From Kitasatospora sp. NBC_00240 (GTDB taxonomy: Bacteria > Actinomycetota > Actinomycetes > Streptomycetales > Streptomycetaceae), in NCBI RefSeq assembly GCF_026342405.1, contig NZ_JAPEMU010000001.1, positions 7,502,001 to 7,566,000 of the forward strand: a DNA stretch of 64,000 bases. Direction: 5' to 3'. The notes under the pieces were generated by a model. It was not told the DNA's origin. It was given only the letters and a program-made list of their open reading frames with translations, and did no database searches. Below, in pieces: positions 25,883 through 34,374 of this stretch; positions within the stretch are counted from its first letter, which is position 1; each line of letters begins with the position of its first letter. Position numbers and translations under genes: made by a program.

Positions 25883-26641
25883 TCACGGGCCGGCGGTTGG
25901 GCCCCCGGGCCGCCGCGCCCGGCGGTGGGCCGCGATCCGGACGGCCGCGGAGGCCAGCAGCGGCTCGGCCAGCGGCAGGGCGAGCAGGACCAGCAGGCCG
26001 GCCGCCCACCCCGCGAGGACGTCGCTCACCCAGTGCGTGCCGAGGTACACCGTGGTGAGCCCGATCGAGCAGGCGGTGGCGCCGGCCAGGACGGCGCCGG
26101 TCCGCCGCCAGCGCGCCGCCAGGTAGGCCAGCACCCCCCAGGTGACCACCGCGTTGGCGGTGTGACCGGAGGGGAAGATGGTGCCGCCGGAGAAGAGTTC
26201 GGCCGAGCCGACGTAGTGGGCGTAGTGCGGACCGAGCCGACCGGTGACGATCTTCACGGTGCCGACCGTGACGTTGAGCAGTAGCAGGGCGGTGCCCATC
26301 ACCAGCAGCGGGCGCGCGTTGTGGGTCCGGCAGGCGCGCCAGACCAGCCAGCCGCCGGCCGCGATCGCCGACGGGCCGCGCTGGCCCGCCACCACCCAGG
26401 CGCTCAGCAGCGGCTCCAGCTCCGGCCACCGGTGGTAGGGCCGGGCCAGTCTGGCCCACCAGTCGAGGTCCACCAGGGCGGTGTCCAGGAGCACCCCGGC
26501 GATGACGATCAGGTAGGCCAGTGCGGTCAGGCCGAGCAGGGTGGCCTGCGTCCGGTTCAACGGGGGCCAGGTGGAGTAGGCCGTGACCTGCTCGGCCGGC
26601 GGCCGACTCGGGGCCGATGATGATTCGGTCTGGGCTTGCAC
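25883..26641 (-). CDS. PAP2-superfamily membrane phosphatase
   Basis: 252 aa from GTG 26641. Five to six hydrophobic segments. Acid-phosphatase motifs: K-x6-RP appears as KIVTGRLGPH, PSGH is intact in IFPSGHTANAV, and SRxxxxxHxxxD is represented by YLGTHWVSDV with His and Asp kept. Family members dephosphorylate lipid phosphates such as undecaprenyl diphosphate or phosphatidic acid on the outer face. The altered first motif and missing SR need care, though such variants occur. Upstream gene on the same strand is the XRE regulator, about 220 bp away. Confidence 0.8.
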   Translation of the reverse strand: MQAQTESSSAPSRPPAEQVTAYSTWPPLNRTQATLLGLTALAYLIVIAGVLLDTALVDLDWWARLARPYHRWPELEPLLSAWVVAGQRGPSAIAAGGWLVWRACRTHNARPLLVMGTALLLLNVTVGTVKIVTGRLGPHYAHYVGSAELFSGGTIFPSGHTANAVVTWGVLAYLAARWRRTGAVLAGATACSIGLTTVYLGTHWVSDVLAGWAAGLLVLLALPLAEPLLASAAVRIAAHRRARRPGGPTAGP

Positions 26642-26789
26642 GGAATGGAGATTACCCGCGCCAAGAATTCATGACTGAATTTCCCTGAGGAAAAGACTGC
26701 AGGTCACGGTATGTGCTAAGCAGGCTTCTCGTCAGGTGTTCGCACCTCGGGGGGTGACCTCGAAGCGAAAGTGAAGGTTTCTGTCGATC

Positions 26790-26818
26790 ACCCCTGGGGG
26801 TCAATTCGAATCGAATTG
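26790..26818. promoter_or_regulatory. Adjacent palindromes upstream of the PAP2 gene
   Basis: ACCCC-TG-GGGGT (26790-26801) abuts a perfect 8-bp inverted repeat with a single central base, CAATTCGA-A-TCGAATTG (26802-26818). The AT-rich palindrome is striking in this GC-rich sequence. It lies about 160 bp upstream of PAP2 and 40 bp beyond the XRE gene end, so it may be an operator or a terminator. Confidence 0.5.
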
Positions 26819-26858
26819 GTGAACGATGTTCGAGCATGAATCCTATGGATTGTCTAGG

Positions 26859-27656
26859 TCAGCCCCGCCCGCTCGGCCCATCCTCCCGCTGCGCGTCCCG
26901 GAGCCCCGCGAGGATCACCGAGGTGGCCCGGTCGGCCGGCAGGAAGGCCTCCAGCTTCAGCTCCGCCAGGGTCACGTCGGCAGCCGTGGCGAAGGTGGTG
27001 ATGGTGGTGATCAGCCGCAGCAGGCCGTGCCGCGAGTGCAGCTCCAGCGGGACCGCGAATCCCAGCGGGGCCGCGACGGGCGCCCGGGCCGGCAGGTAGG
27101 AGCGCAGCTCGGCGTGCAGGGCGTCCAGCCGCTCGTCCGGGTGGCGCTCCAGCTCGCGGCGCAAACCGGTCAGCACGTGCTGGGCCCACTCGGCGAAGTT
27201 GCCGATCCTCGGTGCCAGGCCCCGCGGGTGCAGGGCCACCCGGTAGACGTTGGTCGCCGGACCCAGCAGCTCGGCCGGCACCTCCTCGGTGAGCAGCCCG
27301 AACGCCGCGTTGGCGGCGACCAGTTCGCCGTACCGGTCGACCACCACCGCGGGATAGGGCAGATGGCCCGTCAGGATGTGCTCCAACGCGTCCAGCACCG
27401 GGGTGAGTTCGGGGCCGCCCAGGGCGCCGCGCGGATAGGCGGGGGCGAATCCGGCGGACAGCAGCAGGTCGTTGCGTTCGCGCAGCGGCAGCTCCAGCGA
27501 CTCGGCCAGCCGGACCACCAGGTCACGCCCGGGCGTCGAGCGGCCGGTCTCGATGAAGCTGAGGTGCCGTTGGGTGGTGCCGGCCCGGTCCGCGAGTTCG
27601 AGCTGGCTGAGGCGGCGTCGGGTGCGCCGCTCGCGCAGTGCCTGAGGGAAGTCCAC
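26859..27656 (-). CDS. XRE-family regulator with MmyB-like ligand-binding domain
   Basis: 265 aa from GTG 27656. N-terminal helix-turn-helix (residues 8-60): LRERRTRRRLSQLELADRAG then TTQRHLSFIETGRSTPGRDLV. The remainder is an MmyB-type domain with YPAVVVDRYGELVAANAAF and LLRLITTITTFATAADVTLAELKLE, which in structures of the family binds fatty-acid-like ligands. Such regulators usually control a divergent oxidoreductase gene, here the LLM gene 86 bp away. A 6-bp palindrome at 27692-27707 is a candidate operator. Confidence 0.9.
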   Translation of the reverse strand: MDFPQALRERRTRRRLSQLELADRAGTTQRHLSFIETGRSTPGRDLVVRLAESLELPLRERNDLLLSAGFAPAYPRGALGGPELTPVLDALEHILTGHLPYPAVVVDRYGELVAANAAFGLLTEEVPAELLGPATNVYRVALHPRGLAPRIGNFAEWAQHVLTGLRRELERHPDERLDALHAELRSYLPARAPVAAPLGFAVPLELHSRHGLLRLITTITTFATAADVTLAELKLEAFLPADRATSVILAGLRDAQREDGPSGRG

Positions 27657-27691
27657 GACCCAGTTCTACTGCCGGGGCTGAGGGAGTCGCC

Positions 27692-27707
27692 ATTCCCCGC
27701 AGGGAAT
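27692..27707. promoter_or_regulatory. Candidate operator between divergent XRE and LLM genes
   Basis: ATTCCC (27692-27697) and GGGAAT (27702-27707) form a perfect inverted repeat with a 4-nt spacer. It is central in the only 86-bp spacer shared by both promoters. Confidence 0.5.
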
Positions 27708-27742
27708 TGCCCGGCTCGCCGGAGCGGCGCAGGCTGGCTCCC

Positions 27743-28705
27743 ATGACGGACGAGATGCGCGTGGGAGTGGTACTGCCGACCGGAGCGGCACAGTGGGACG
27801 GAGCCGGCGGGCCGCGCGGCCTGCTCGGTCTCGGGGCGCGGGCCGAGGAGCTGGGCTTCGACTCGCTCTGGGTCGGGGACACCCTGCTCAAGCCCATGAT
27901 CGAGCCGATCACCCTGCTCGGTGCGCTGGCCGCCCGCACCGAGCGGGTCACCCTCGGCACGGCCGCCCTGCTGCCCGCCTTCCGCCGGCCGGTGCAGACG
28001 GCGCAGGCGCTCGCCTCGGTGGACCTGCTGTCGGGCGGCCGGCTGGTGGTGACGGTGGGCGCCGGCTTCCCGAACCGCTCCGAGCGGGAGTACGCCGCCT
28101 CCGAGGTGCCGTGGGAGCGCAGGTTCGGCCGGTTGGACGAAACCGTGGCGCTCTGGCGGCAGTTGTGGACCTCGACCGGCCCGTCCGCGTTCCACGGCAA
28201 GGTGCTGCACCTCGACGACCTGCCCGGGGGCCTCGCCCCGCACCGGGCCGGCGGCCCGCCGATCTGGCTGGGCGGCGCCACCCCCGCGGCGCTGGCCCGG
28301 ACCGGCCGGCACTACGACGGCTGGCTGCCCTACCCGCCGGACCACCGCGCCTACGGACCGGGCCTGACCGAAGTACGGCGCGCGGCCGCCGAGGCGGGGC
28401 GGGACCAGGCCGCGGTCGCCCCCGCGCTCTACACCACCGTGCTGATCGCGCCCGACCCGGCGGCCGGCCGGAAGGCGCTGGACGTGTACACCAGGACGAC
28501 CTACGGGGCGCCGCTCGAGGTGGCCGAGACGATCCAGTGCCTGATCGCCGGACCGGTCGAGCACATCGCGCGGGAGCTGGGCCGGTACGCGGAGCAGGGC
28601 GCCCGGCACCTGGTGTGCCGGATCGGCGCGCTCGACGCCGCCGCCCAGGCGGAGCAACTGGAGGGGCTCGCCGCACTGCTGCCCGTCCTGCGGGGGCGCG
28701 ACTGA
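27743..28705 (+). CDS. LLM-class (F420-dependent-type) flavin oxidoreductase
   Basis: 320 aa from ATG 27743; the frame is open upstream but would run into the XRE gene. Luciferase-like TIM barrel: MRVGVVLPTGAAQW, LGARAEELGFDSLWVGDTLL, LLGALAARTERVTLGTAALL, RPVQTAQALASVDLLSGGRL and GGPPIWLGGATPAALARTGR. This pattern is typical of F420-dependent oxidoreductases of actinomycetes, although FMN use cannot be excluded. Divergent from the XRE/MmyB regulator, which probably controls it. Substrate unknown. Confidence 0.88.
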   Translation: MTDEMRVGVVLPTGAAQWDGAGGPRGLLGLGARAEELGFDSLWVGDTLLKPMIEPITLLGALAARTERVTLGTAALLPAFRRPVQTAQALASVDLLSGGRLVVTVGAGFPNRSEREYAASEVPWERRFGRLDETVALWRQLWTSTGPSAFHGKVLHLDDLPGGLAPHRAGGPPIWLGGATPAALARTGRHYDGWLPYPPDHRAYGPGLTEVRRAAAEAGRDQAAVAPALYTTVLIAPDPAAGRKALDVYTRTTYGAPLEVAETIQCLIAGPVEHIARELGRYAEQGARHLVCRIGALDAAAQAEQLEGLAALLPVLRGRD

Positions 28706-29041
28706 GTGCGGGCGGCGGCCGGCCCGCGGTGCTGCTCCTCGCGGGTGCGCGGGTGCGCGGGTGGCGCGGGTCGGCGCGGGCGGTACGGCCGGGGCGGGCG
28801 AGCTCGGTACGGCCGGGGGCGAGGATGCCGGTCCCGGGCGCCGGGCCGGCGGCCCGGTCACGGCCCGCGCCGCTCCGAGGCAGGCGGTCCGGGCATGACC
28901 ATGCTGTGCACGGGAGCATGCTCATGCCTATATAGAGGACAGTGCCGCCGCCCGCGACCGGGCCGGCGGGGAGGATCGGGCCCGGACGGCGGAAGGCGCC
29001 CCCGGCCGAGGCGGCCGAGGGCGCCCGTGGGCCGGGGCGGC
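28706..29041. other. 336-bp intergenic region between convergent genes
   Basis: No credible gene. The first part is a G/C-simple stretch (GCGGGTGC repeated around 28740-28765). Around 28900-28935 there is a less GC-rich piece with GAGCATGCTC (perfect 10-nt palindrome, 28914-28923) and CCTATATAG that might be a promoter of unknown target. The end holds the terminator at 28995-29025. Confidence 0.45.
28995..29025. terminator. Hairpin terminator of the fabG-like gene
   Basis: 13-nt arms 28995-29007 and 29013-29025 pair with one mismatch around a 5-nt loop, directly downstream of the SDR gene on the minus strand. Confidence 0.7.
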
Positions 29042-29809
29042 TCAGTCGAGCGGCCCGCCGGCGACGTAGATGACCTGGCCGGACACGAAGCCCGCGCCCT
29101 CACCGGCGAGGAACGAGATGGTGTTGGCGATGTCCTCGGGGACGCCGACCCGGTTGACCGGGATCTGGGTGGCGGCCGCCGCCTTGAAGGCCTCGAACTC
29201 CATGCCGACTCGGGCAGCGGTGGCCGCCGTCATCTCGGTGGCGATGAAGCCGGGCGCGACGGCGTTGGCGGTGATGCCGAACTTGCCCAGCTCGATCGCC
29301 AGGGTCTTGGTGAAGCCCTGCAGGCCGGCCTTGGCGGCGGAGTAGTTGGCCTGGCCGCGGTTGCCCTGGGCGGAGGAGGAGGACAGGTTGACGACCCGGC
29401 CGAACCCGGCGTCGACCATGTGCTTCTGCACCGCGCGGGTCATCAGGAAAGCACCCTTGAGGTGCACGTTCATCACGGTGTCCCAGTCGGACTCGGACAT
29501 CTTGAACAGCAGGTTGTCGCGCAGTACGCCGGCGTTGTTGACCAGGACGACCGGGGCGCCGAGCTCGGCCGCGATCCGGTCGACGGCGGCCTGGACCTGC
29601 TCGGCGTCGGAGACGTCCGCCCCGACGGCCAGGGCCCGGCCGCCCGCTGCGACGATCTTGTCCACGGTGTCCTTGCCCGCGGCTTCCTCCAGGTCGACCA
29701 CGGCGACGGCGTAGCCGTCCGCGGCCAGCCGCAGTGCGGTGGCGGCGCCGATGCCGCGGGCTGCGCCGGTGACGACCGCGACCCGGGGGGCGGTGCTCTG
29801 CTCGGTCAT
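29042..29809 (-). CDS. fabG: 3-Oxoacyl-ACP reductase-like SDR
   Basis: 255 aa from ATG 29809. Classical short-chain dehydrogenase: cofactor motif TGAARGIG (14-21), NNAG (91-94), catalytic Ser in NLSSSSAQGN and YSAAK (Y156, K160). The adenine-side region VVDLEEAAG (Asp) and the end PEDIANTISFLAGEGAGFVSG are typical of FabG/PhaB-like reductases. It reduces 3-oxoacyl thioesters with NAD(P)H. It is monocistronic and away from a fatty-acid operon, so a secondary or acyl-CoA role is as likely as housekeeping FabG. Confidence 0.85.
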   Translation of the reverse strand: MTEQSTAPRVAVVTGAARGIGAATALRLAADGYAVAVVDLEEAAGKDTVDKIVAAGGRALAVGADVSDAEQVQAAVDRIAAELGAPVVLVNNAGVLRDNLLFKMSESDWDTVMNVHLKGAFLMTRAVQKHMVDAGFGRVVNLSSSSAQGNRGQANYSAAKAGLQGFTKTLAIELGKFGITANAVAPGFIATEMTAATAARVGMEFEAFKAAAATQIPVNRVGVPEDIANTISFLAGEGAGFVSGQVIYVAGGPLD

Positions 29810-30217
29810 GCTCGGTCTCGTCTCTCTCGTGGGGTTACGGGCCGGGCCGCGCGAAAAATTCGTGAAGGCCGGCCGGAGGGTGGCGTTGAGAGCGCTTCGC
29901 CGCCACCTTACCGACGAGTAGTCTGGTGAACCAGAGGACAGAGCCGCAGGTGACCGAGGGTAAGGACCGGTCGGTCGGCTTTCTGCTACGAGCGGGTGAA
30001 CGGCACCCCGGGCGGGCGTGTAAATATGCCAAGTTCGCCGAAGTTGCGTCTACTATCGGCCCCCGTCTGCCAGCAGGGCCTTGGCGTTTGTATAGTGTGC
30101 GCCAGCAGCCACCGGCTGCACGGCTGGCGCGCCCTCCCTCATAGCGGGACGCCCACACGCCGTTACTGCCCCACCCGGGTGTCCCACACACACCGGGTGT
30201 GACATCGGGACGGATAC
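29810..30217. promoter_or_regulatory. 408-bp divergent control region (SDR / tandem MarR)
   Basis: No gene seen. It is moderately AT-rich in 30010-30110 (GTGTAAATATGCC, GTTTGTATAGTGTGC), compatible with promoters. Just upstream of the tandem-MarR start are two GTG/CAC palindromes: CACCCGGGTG (30172-30181) and CACACC-G-GGTGTG (30189-30201), 17-20 bp apart, good candidates for autoregulatory sites. Confidence 0.55.
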
Positions 30218-31114
30218 ATGGTGCTGGGGGAGATCCCGACGACCCGCGTGTCCGCGCGACTGCAGCAGTCGCCCGGACACCTCATCCGCGTTGCACAGCA
30301 GGTCCACACTCGTCTGTGGTCCGAGCACGTCGGGGCCGACCTCACGGCTCCGCAGTTCGCCGTACTGCTGGTTCTCGCCCTCGAACCGGGCGCCGACCAG
30401 CGCACGGTGGGGGAGCGGGCCTCGCTCGACAAGGCCACGATGGCCGAAATGGTCGCCCGTCTGGTGCGGCGCGGCCTGGTGCTGCGGCGTCGCGACCCGG
30501 CGGACGGCCGGCGCAAGCTGCTGGCGCTCTCTCAGAACGGCGCCCAGGCGGTCCGCGAGGCCACCGGCGGCGTGGTTCGTGTGCAGCGCACGCTGTTCGA
30601 GCCGCTCAGCCCTGAGGAGCAGCTGGAAATCGTCCGGGTGATGGCGAGGATAGCCAGGCTGGAGCCGGCCGCGGTGGCCGTTCTGACCGATGCCCGTCCG
30701 ATGCTCGACGCCCAGCGGGCGATCGGCTACCTGATCCGCGTCGGGCAGCAGGTGCACACCAAGCTCTGGTCCGAGCATGTCGGCTCGGAGCTGACGGCGC
30801 CGCAGTACGCGGTGCTGGACGCACTGGAGCTGGAGCCGGGCGCCGACCAGCGCACGGTCGGCGAGCTGGCCTCGCTGGACAAGGCGACGATGGCCGAGAT
30901 GGTCAGCCGGCTGGTCCGCCGTGGTCTGGTGCTCCGTCGCCGCGACCCCTCGGACGGTCGTCGCAACCTGCTCTCGCTGTCCTCGGCGGGCCAGGATCTG
31001 CTGCACCGCTCCGCGGCCGGGGTGCGCGAGGTGCAGCGACTGCTGCTCTCGCCGCTGGAGGAGCACGAGCACGAGGATGCCCTCGCGCTGCTGGCCAAGG
31101 CGGCTCGTCTGTAG
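30218..31114 (+). CDS. Tandem-duplicated MarR-family regulator (two fused winged-helix domains)
   Basis: 298 aa; ATG 30218 (GGGACGGA upstream). Two complete MarR domains lie exactly 150 residues apart: LIRVAQQVHTRLWSEHVG at 22-39 recurs as LIRVGQQVHTKLWSEHVG at 172-189. The DNA-recognition block DKATMAEMVxRLVRRGLVLR at 71-90 recurs at 221-240, and the wing RRDPxDGRR at 91-99 recurs at 241-249. By my alignment 67 of 79 positions match between 22-100 and 172-250. MarR proteins normally are about 150-aa homodimers; this looks like a covalent dimer. The ligand is unknown. Hairpin terminator downstream; the aldo-keto reductase gene is convergent. Confidence 0.93.
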   Translation: MVLGEIPTTRVSARLQQSPGHLIRVAQQVHTRLWSEHVGADLTAPQFAVLLVLALEPGADQRTVGERASLDKATMAEMVARLVRRGLVLRRRDPADGRRKLLALSQNGAQAVREATGGVVRVQRTLFEPLSPEEQLEIVRVMARIARLEPAAVAVLTDARPMLDAQRAIGYLIRVGQQVHTKLWSEHVGSELTAPQYAVLDALELEPGADQRTVGELASLDKATMAEMVSRLVRRGLVLRRRDPSDGRRNLLSLSSAGQDLLHRSAAGVREVQRLLLSPLEEHEHEDALALLAKAARL

Positions 31115-31145
31115 ACCAGCCAAAACGATTCGCCTGAATTCTGCG

Positions 31146-31175
31146 GGCCGTCACCTCGATCCCGGGGTGACGGCC
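31146..31175 (+). terminator. Hairpin terminator after the tandem MarR gene
   Basis: Perfect 10-bp arms 31146-31155 and 31166-31175 with a 10-nt loop, followed by TTCGG. Confidence 0.75.
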
Positions 31176-31254
31176 TTCGGCATTGACGCGCCTTCAGAAT
31201 TCGATCGTGCCCGTCCGGGCCTTTCCCGGTGCGGCCCGTGCCGGCTCGTCCGGT

Positions 31255-31279
31255 CCGGGCCCGGCGACGCCGGGCCCGG
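31255..31279 (-). terminator. Hairpin after the aldo-keto reductase gene
   Basis: Perfect 12-nt arms (31255-31266 and 31268-31279) around a single base. The true loop would open a few pairs. It is 10 bp beyond the minus-strand aldo-keto reductase stop. Confidence 0.65.
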
Positions 31280-31288
31280 TGCGGCCGG

Positions 31289-32152
31289 TCAGTTCCAGTC
31301 GAAGCCCTGCGGGTCCGGGCCGAGACGGATGCCGGTCTCGACGGCCTCGATCGCCGCGAAGTCCTCGGCGTCCAGCTCGAAGCCGGTGACGTCCAGGTTC
31401 TCCTTGATCCGCGAAGGGGTGACCGACTTCGGGATCGCGATCACGCCGCTCTGCAGGTGCCAGCGCAGCACCACCTGGGCGGTGGTCCGGCCGTGCTTCT
31501 CGGCGATCTTCACGAGGGCGGGCTCGGTCAGCAGGCTCTTGCCCTGGCCCAGCGGGCTCCACGCCTCGGTGGCGATGCCGTGCTGGGCGTGGAAGGCGCG
31601 CAGCTGGCGCTGCGGGAAGTGCGGGTGCAGCTCGACCTGGTTGAGGACCGGCACCACGGAGGACTCCTCCAGCAGGCGGGTCAGCTGCTCGGGGCCGAAG
31701 TTCGAGACGCCCACCGACTTCACCCGGCCGTCCGCGAGCAGCTGCTCGAAGGCCTTCCACACGTTCAGGTAGCTGCCGTGCATCGGCCGCGGCCAGTGGA
31801 TCAGGTACAGGTCGAGGTAGTCCAGGCCCAGCTTGTCGAGCGAGCTGTCGAAGGCCTTGAGCACCGCGTCGCGGCCCTGCTCGCCCGTCCAGTCGGCGGT
31901 GCCCGAGTTCCACAGCTTGGTGGTGATGTACAGGTCCTCGCGGCGGACGCCGCCGGCGATCGCCTCCGCGACGGCCCGGCCGGTGCCGGCCTCGTTCTCG
32001 TAGACCGCGGCGGTGTCGACGGATCGGTAGCCCGCCTCGATCGCCGTGCGGACCGCGGCCGTCGCCTCGGCGTCCGGGACCTGCCAGACACCGAAGCCGA
32101 GCTGCGGGATGTGCGCCCCGTTGTTGAGCGAGACGGTGGGGATGGTGCTCAC
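31289..32152 (-). CDS. Aldo/keto reductase (2,5-diketo-D-gluconate reductase-like)
   Basis: 287 aa from GTG 32152. AKR TIM barrel with complete catalytic tetrad: D46 (SVDTAAVY), Y51, K79 (ITTKLWN) and H119 (LIHWP). Family blocks GVSNFGPEQL and NQVELHP are present, and VIAIPKSVTPSRIKEN is the NADPH-site signature. It reduces small aldehydes, keto-sugars or quinones in the cytosol; substrate unknown. Convergent with the tandem MarR gene and divergent from the ABC exporter genes. Confidence 0.93.
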   Translation of the reverse strand: MSTIPTVSLNNGAHIPQLGFGVWQVPDAEATAAVRTAIEAGYRSVDTAAVYENEAGTGRAVAEAIAGGVRREDLYITTKLWNSGTADWTGEQGRDAVLKAFDSSLDKLGLDYLDLYLIHWPRPMHGSYLNVWKAFEQLLADGRVKSVGVSNFGPEQLTRLLEESSVVPVLNQVELHPHFPQRQLRAFHAQHGIATEAWSPLGQGKSLLTEPALVKIAEKHGRTTAQVVLRWHLQSGVIAIPKSVTPSRIKENLDVTGFELDAEDFAAIEAVETGIRLGPDPQGFDWN

Positions 32153-32574
32153 GGGAAGGGGTGCCCTCCTGGTCGTCCGATGCTTCCGGATCTTGCCAAC
32201 CAGGCCGGTGGCGTCGATGTTCCCGGGCCGGCCCGGAAAGTCGGCGGCTGCCGGACGGCCGGAAAACCTGTTGCGTACGTCACATCGCTACCGGCAGGCT
32301 CGATTCCCATGACGTCCTGAACCCCATCCGCCGTGATGCCGCCGGCCCCGCCTCCCACCTGCCGCCCGTGGGCGTACCCCCGTCCGCACCACCTCGATCC
32401 TTCCGGTCGACGACGGCTGTCGGCAACGCCGGTGACCCCGTGTCCCGTCGCCGTCCCCGACGCCTCCGTACCCCTACGGCCCCGGCCACCCGGTGCGCCG
32501 GATGCCAGGCCGCGTCCCGTGATCCGGGCCGTGCGCCACCCGTCCCATGCCCGTACACCCTGCAACGGAGCGTC
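32153..32574. promoter_or_regulatory. 422-bp divergent region upstream of the ABC exporter
   Basis: It must hold promoters for the aldo-keto reductase (minus) and the exporter (plus). The exporter frame is open from 32161, but residues encoded here are Arg/Pro-rich and unlike an ABC protein, so I treat it as non-coding. TTGCGTACGTCACATC near 32271 is the least GC-rich part; I cannot assign a reliable -35/-10 pair. Confidence 0.4.
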
Positions 32575-34374
32575 ATGCCGCTCAAACCCCTGCCGCTGTC
32601 CGACCCCGGAAGTCCCGATCTCTCCTCGCCGCTCGCCTTCCTGCGCTGGCTCCAGCGCAGCCAACGCCGCGGCCAGGTGCTCTCCACCTGCTGGGCGCTG
32701 CTGGAGATGGGCTGTCGGGCGGCCCTGCCGCTGCCGCTCGGCCAGGGCGTCCAGGCCGCCGTCGACGGTGACGCCGCCGGGATCTGGCGGGCCGGGGCCT
32801 TCGCCCTGGCCCTGTCGGTGGTCGCCGCCGGCGGTACCGTGCTGCTCCACCGCCAGGCGGTCTGGAACTGGATCACCGCCGCCACCCAGGTCCGCCAGCT
32901 GGTCGCCCGACAGGCCTCCCGGCTCGGCGCCGGCCTCTCCCGCCGGATCGCCACCGGCGAGATCGTCGCGGTGGGCAGCGGTGACGTCGAGAAGATCGGC
33001 TGGTACGTCGAGCTGGTCGCCCGGGTCCGCGCCGCGGTGCTGGTCTGGCTCGGCGTCAGCGCGGTCGTGCTGGCCGTCCAGCCGCTGCTCGGCCTGGTGG
33101 TCCTGCTCGGCGTGCCGGTGCTGGCCGCCTCGGTCTGGCCGCTGCTCGGGCCCTTCGAGAAGCGGTACGCCGAGCAGCGCGCGCTCGGCGGCAAGGCCAC
33201 CGAGCTGGCCGCGGACACCGTCGCCGGGCTGCGCGTCCTGCGCGGCATCGGAGGTGAGGAGCTCTTCCTGGCGCGCTACCGCGCCGCCTCGCAGAAGGTC
33301 CGGGCGGCCGCGGTGCGGGCCACCCGGCTCTCCTCGCTGATGCAGGCCCAGCAGGTGCTGCTGCCCGGGCTCTTCGTGGTCGGCGTCACCTGGTACGGCG
33401 CGCACCTGGCCGCCACCGGGGAGATCGGCATCGGCACCCTGGTCTCGGTCTACGGCGCGACGGCCTTCCTGGCCGCGCCGCTGCGCATCCTCGGCGAGGC
33501 CGCGCACGCCTGGAGCGTCGCCCGGGTCTCCGCCGGACGGGCCACCCGGGTGCTCGCGCTGTCCCGGACGAGCCGGGCCCCGGACGCCGCGCTGGCCCGC
33601 CCGGACCGCGCCGACCTGCACGACCCCCGCACCGGGCTGACCGCCCGCGCGGGCGAGCTGACCGCCGTGGTCTGCGGTGATCCGGACTTCGCCGGGGAGC
33701 TCGCCGAGCGCCTCGGCGGCCATGTCCCGCCGGCCGAGGGGGACGAGCCGGCGCCCGAGCAGCACGCGGTGCGGCTCGGCGGCACCCCGCTGGACGCCGT
33801 GCCGCTGGCCGAGGCCCGCGCCGCCGTGCTGGTCCACGACAAGGAGCCGGTGCTGCTCTCCGGCACCCTGGCCGAGCTGCTGGACGTGCCCGCCTCGGGC
33901 CGGATCGAGCCCGCCGACGCGCTGGCCGCCGCCCGCGCCGAGGACGTGCTGGACGCGCTGGTGGACGGCTCGCCCGACTGCGGGGGAGACCCGATGCGGG
34001 CCGTGATCACCGAGCGCGGACGCTCGCTCTCCGGCGGCCAGCGCCAGCGCCTGGCACTGGCCCGCTCACTGTTGGCCGATCCGCCGGTGCTCGTCCTGGA
34101 CGAACCGACCAGCGCCGTCGACGCCCACACCGAGTCGCGGATCGCGGCCGGCCTGCGCCGCAGCCGCGCCGGGCGGACGACCGTCGTCCTGGCCACCAGC
34201 CCGCTGCTGCTCGACCAGGCCGACCGGGTGCTGCTGGTCCACGAAGGCCGGGTCACCGCCTCCGGGACCCACCGCGAGCTGCTGCACCGCGAACCGCTCT
34301 ACCGGGCCGTGGTCACCCGCGAGGAGGACCCGGCGCCGGCGGCGGCGCCCGTGAGCGTGAAGGAGGCGGTGTGA
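32575..34374 (+). CDS. ABC exporter half-transporter with degenerate Walker A (subunit 1)
   Basis: 599 aa from ATG 32575. An N-terminal six-helix exporter domain (about 25-320) is followed by a nucleotide-binding domain. Where Walker A is expected the sequence is CGDPDFAGEL (G368-x5-G374, no Lys or Ser). The signature is perfect (LSGGQ, 485-489), Walker B is VLVLDEPTSAVD, and the switch-His position is ATSPLL, without His. It therefore cannot bind ATP normally in its own half but can complete a site with the partner encoded at 34589. Cargo unknown. GC-rich throughout, with no sign of frameshift. Confidence 0.9.
   Translation: MPLKPLPLSDPGSPDLSSPLAFLRWLQRSQRRGQVLSTCWALLEMGCRAALPLPLGQGVQAAVDGDAAGIWRAGAFALALSVVAAGGTVLLHRQAVWNWITAATQVRQLVARQASRLGAGLSRRIATGEIVAVGSGDVEKIGWYVELVARVRAAVLVWLGVSAVVLAVQPLLGLVVLLGVPVLAASVWPLLGPFEKRYAEQRALGGKATELAADTVAGLRVLRGIGGEELFLARYRAASQKVRAAAVRATRLSSLMQAQQVLLPGLFVVGVTWYGAHLAATGEIGIGTLVSVYGATAFLAAPLRILGEAAHAWSVARVSAGRATRVLALSRTSRAPDAALARPDRADLHDPRTGLTARAGELTAVVCGDPDFAGELAERLGGHVPPAEGDEPAPEQHAVRLGGTPLDAVPLAEARAAVLVHDKEPVLLSGTLAELLDVPASGRIEPADALAAARAEDVLDALVDGSPDCGGDPMRAVITERGRSLSGGQRQRLALARSLLADPPVLVLDEPTSAVDAHTESRIAAGLRRSRAGRTTVVLATSPLLLDQADRVLLVHEGRVTASGTHRELLHREPLYRAVVTREEDPAPAAAPVSVKEAV

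Noticed and set aside
28858..29103. Minus-strand 81-codon frame beyond the SDR gene
   Set aside because: Pro/Arg-rich, overlaps the terminator and the SDR gene end; treated as a shadow.
32161..32574. N-terminal extension of ABC exporter subunit 1
   Set aside because: The frame is open but encodes Arg/Pro-rich sequence unlike ABC proteins; ATG 32575 gives the normal length.
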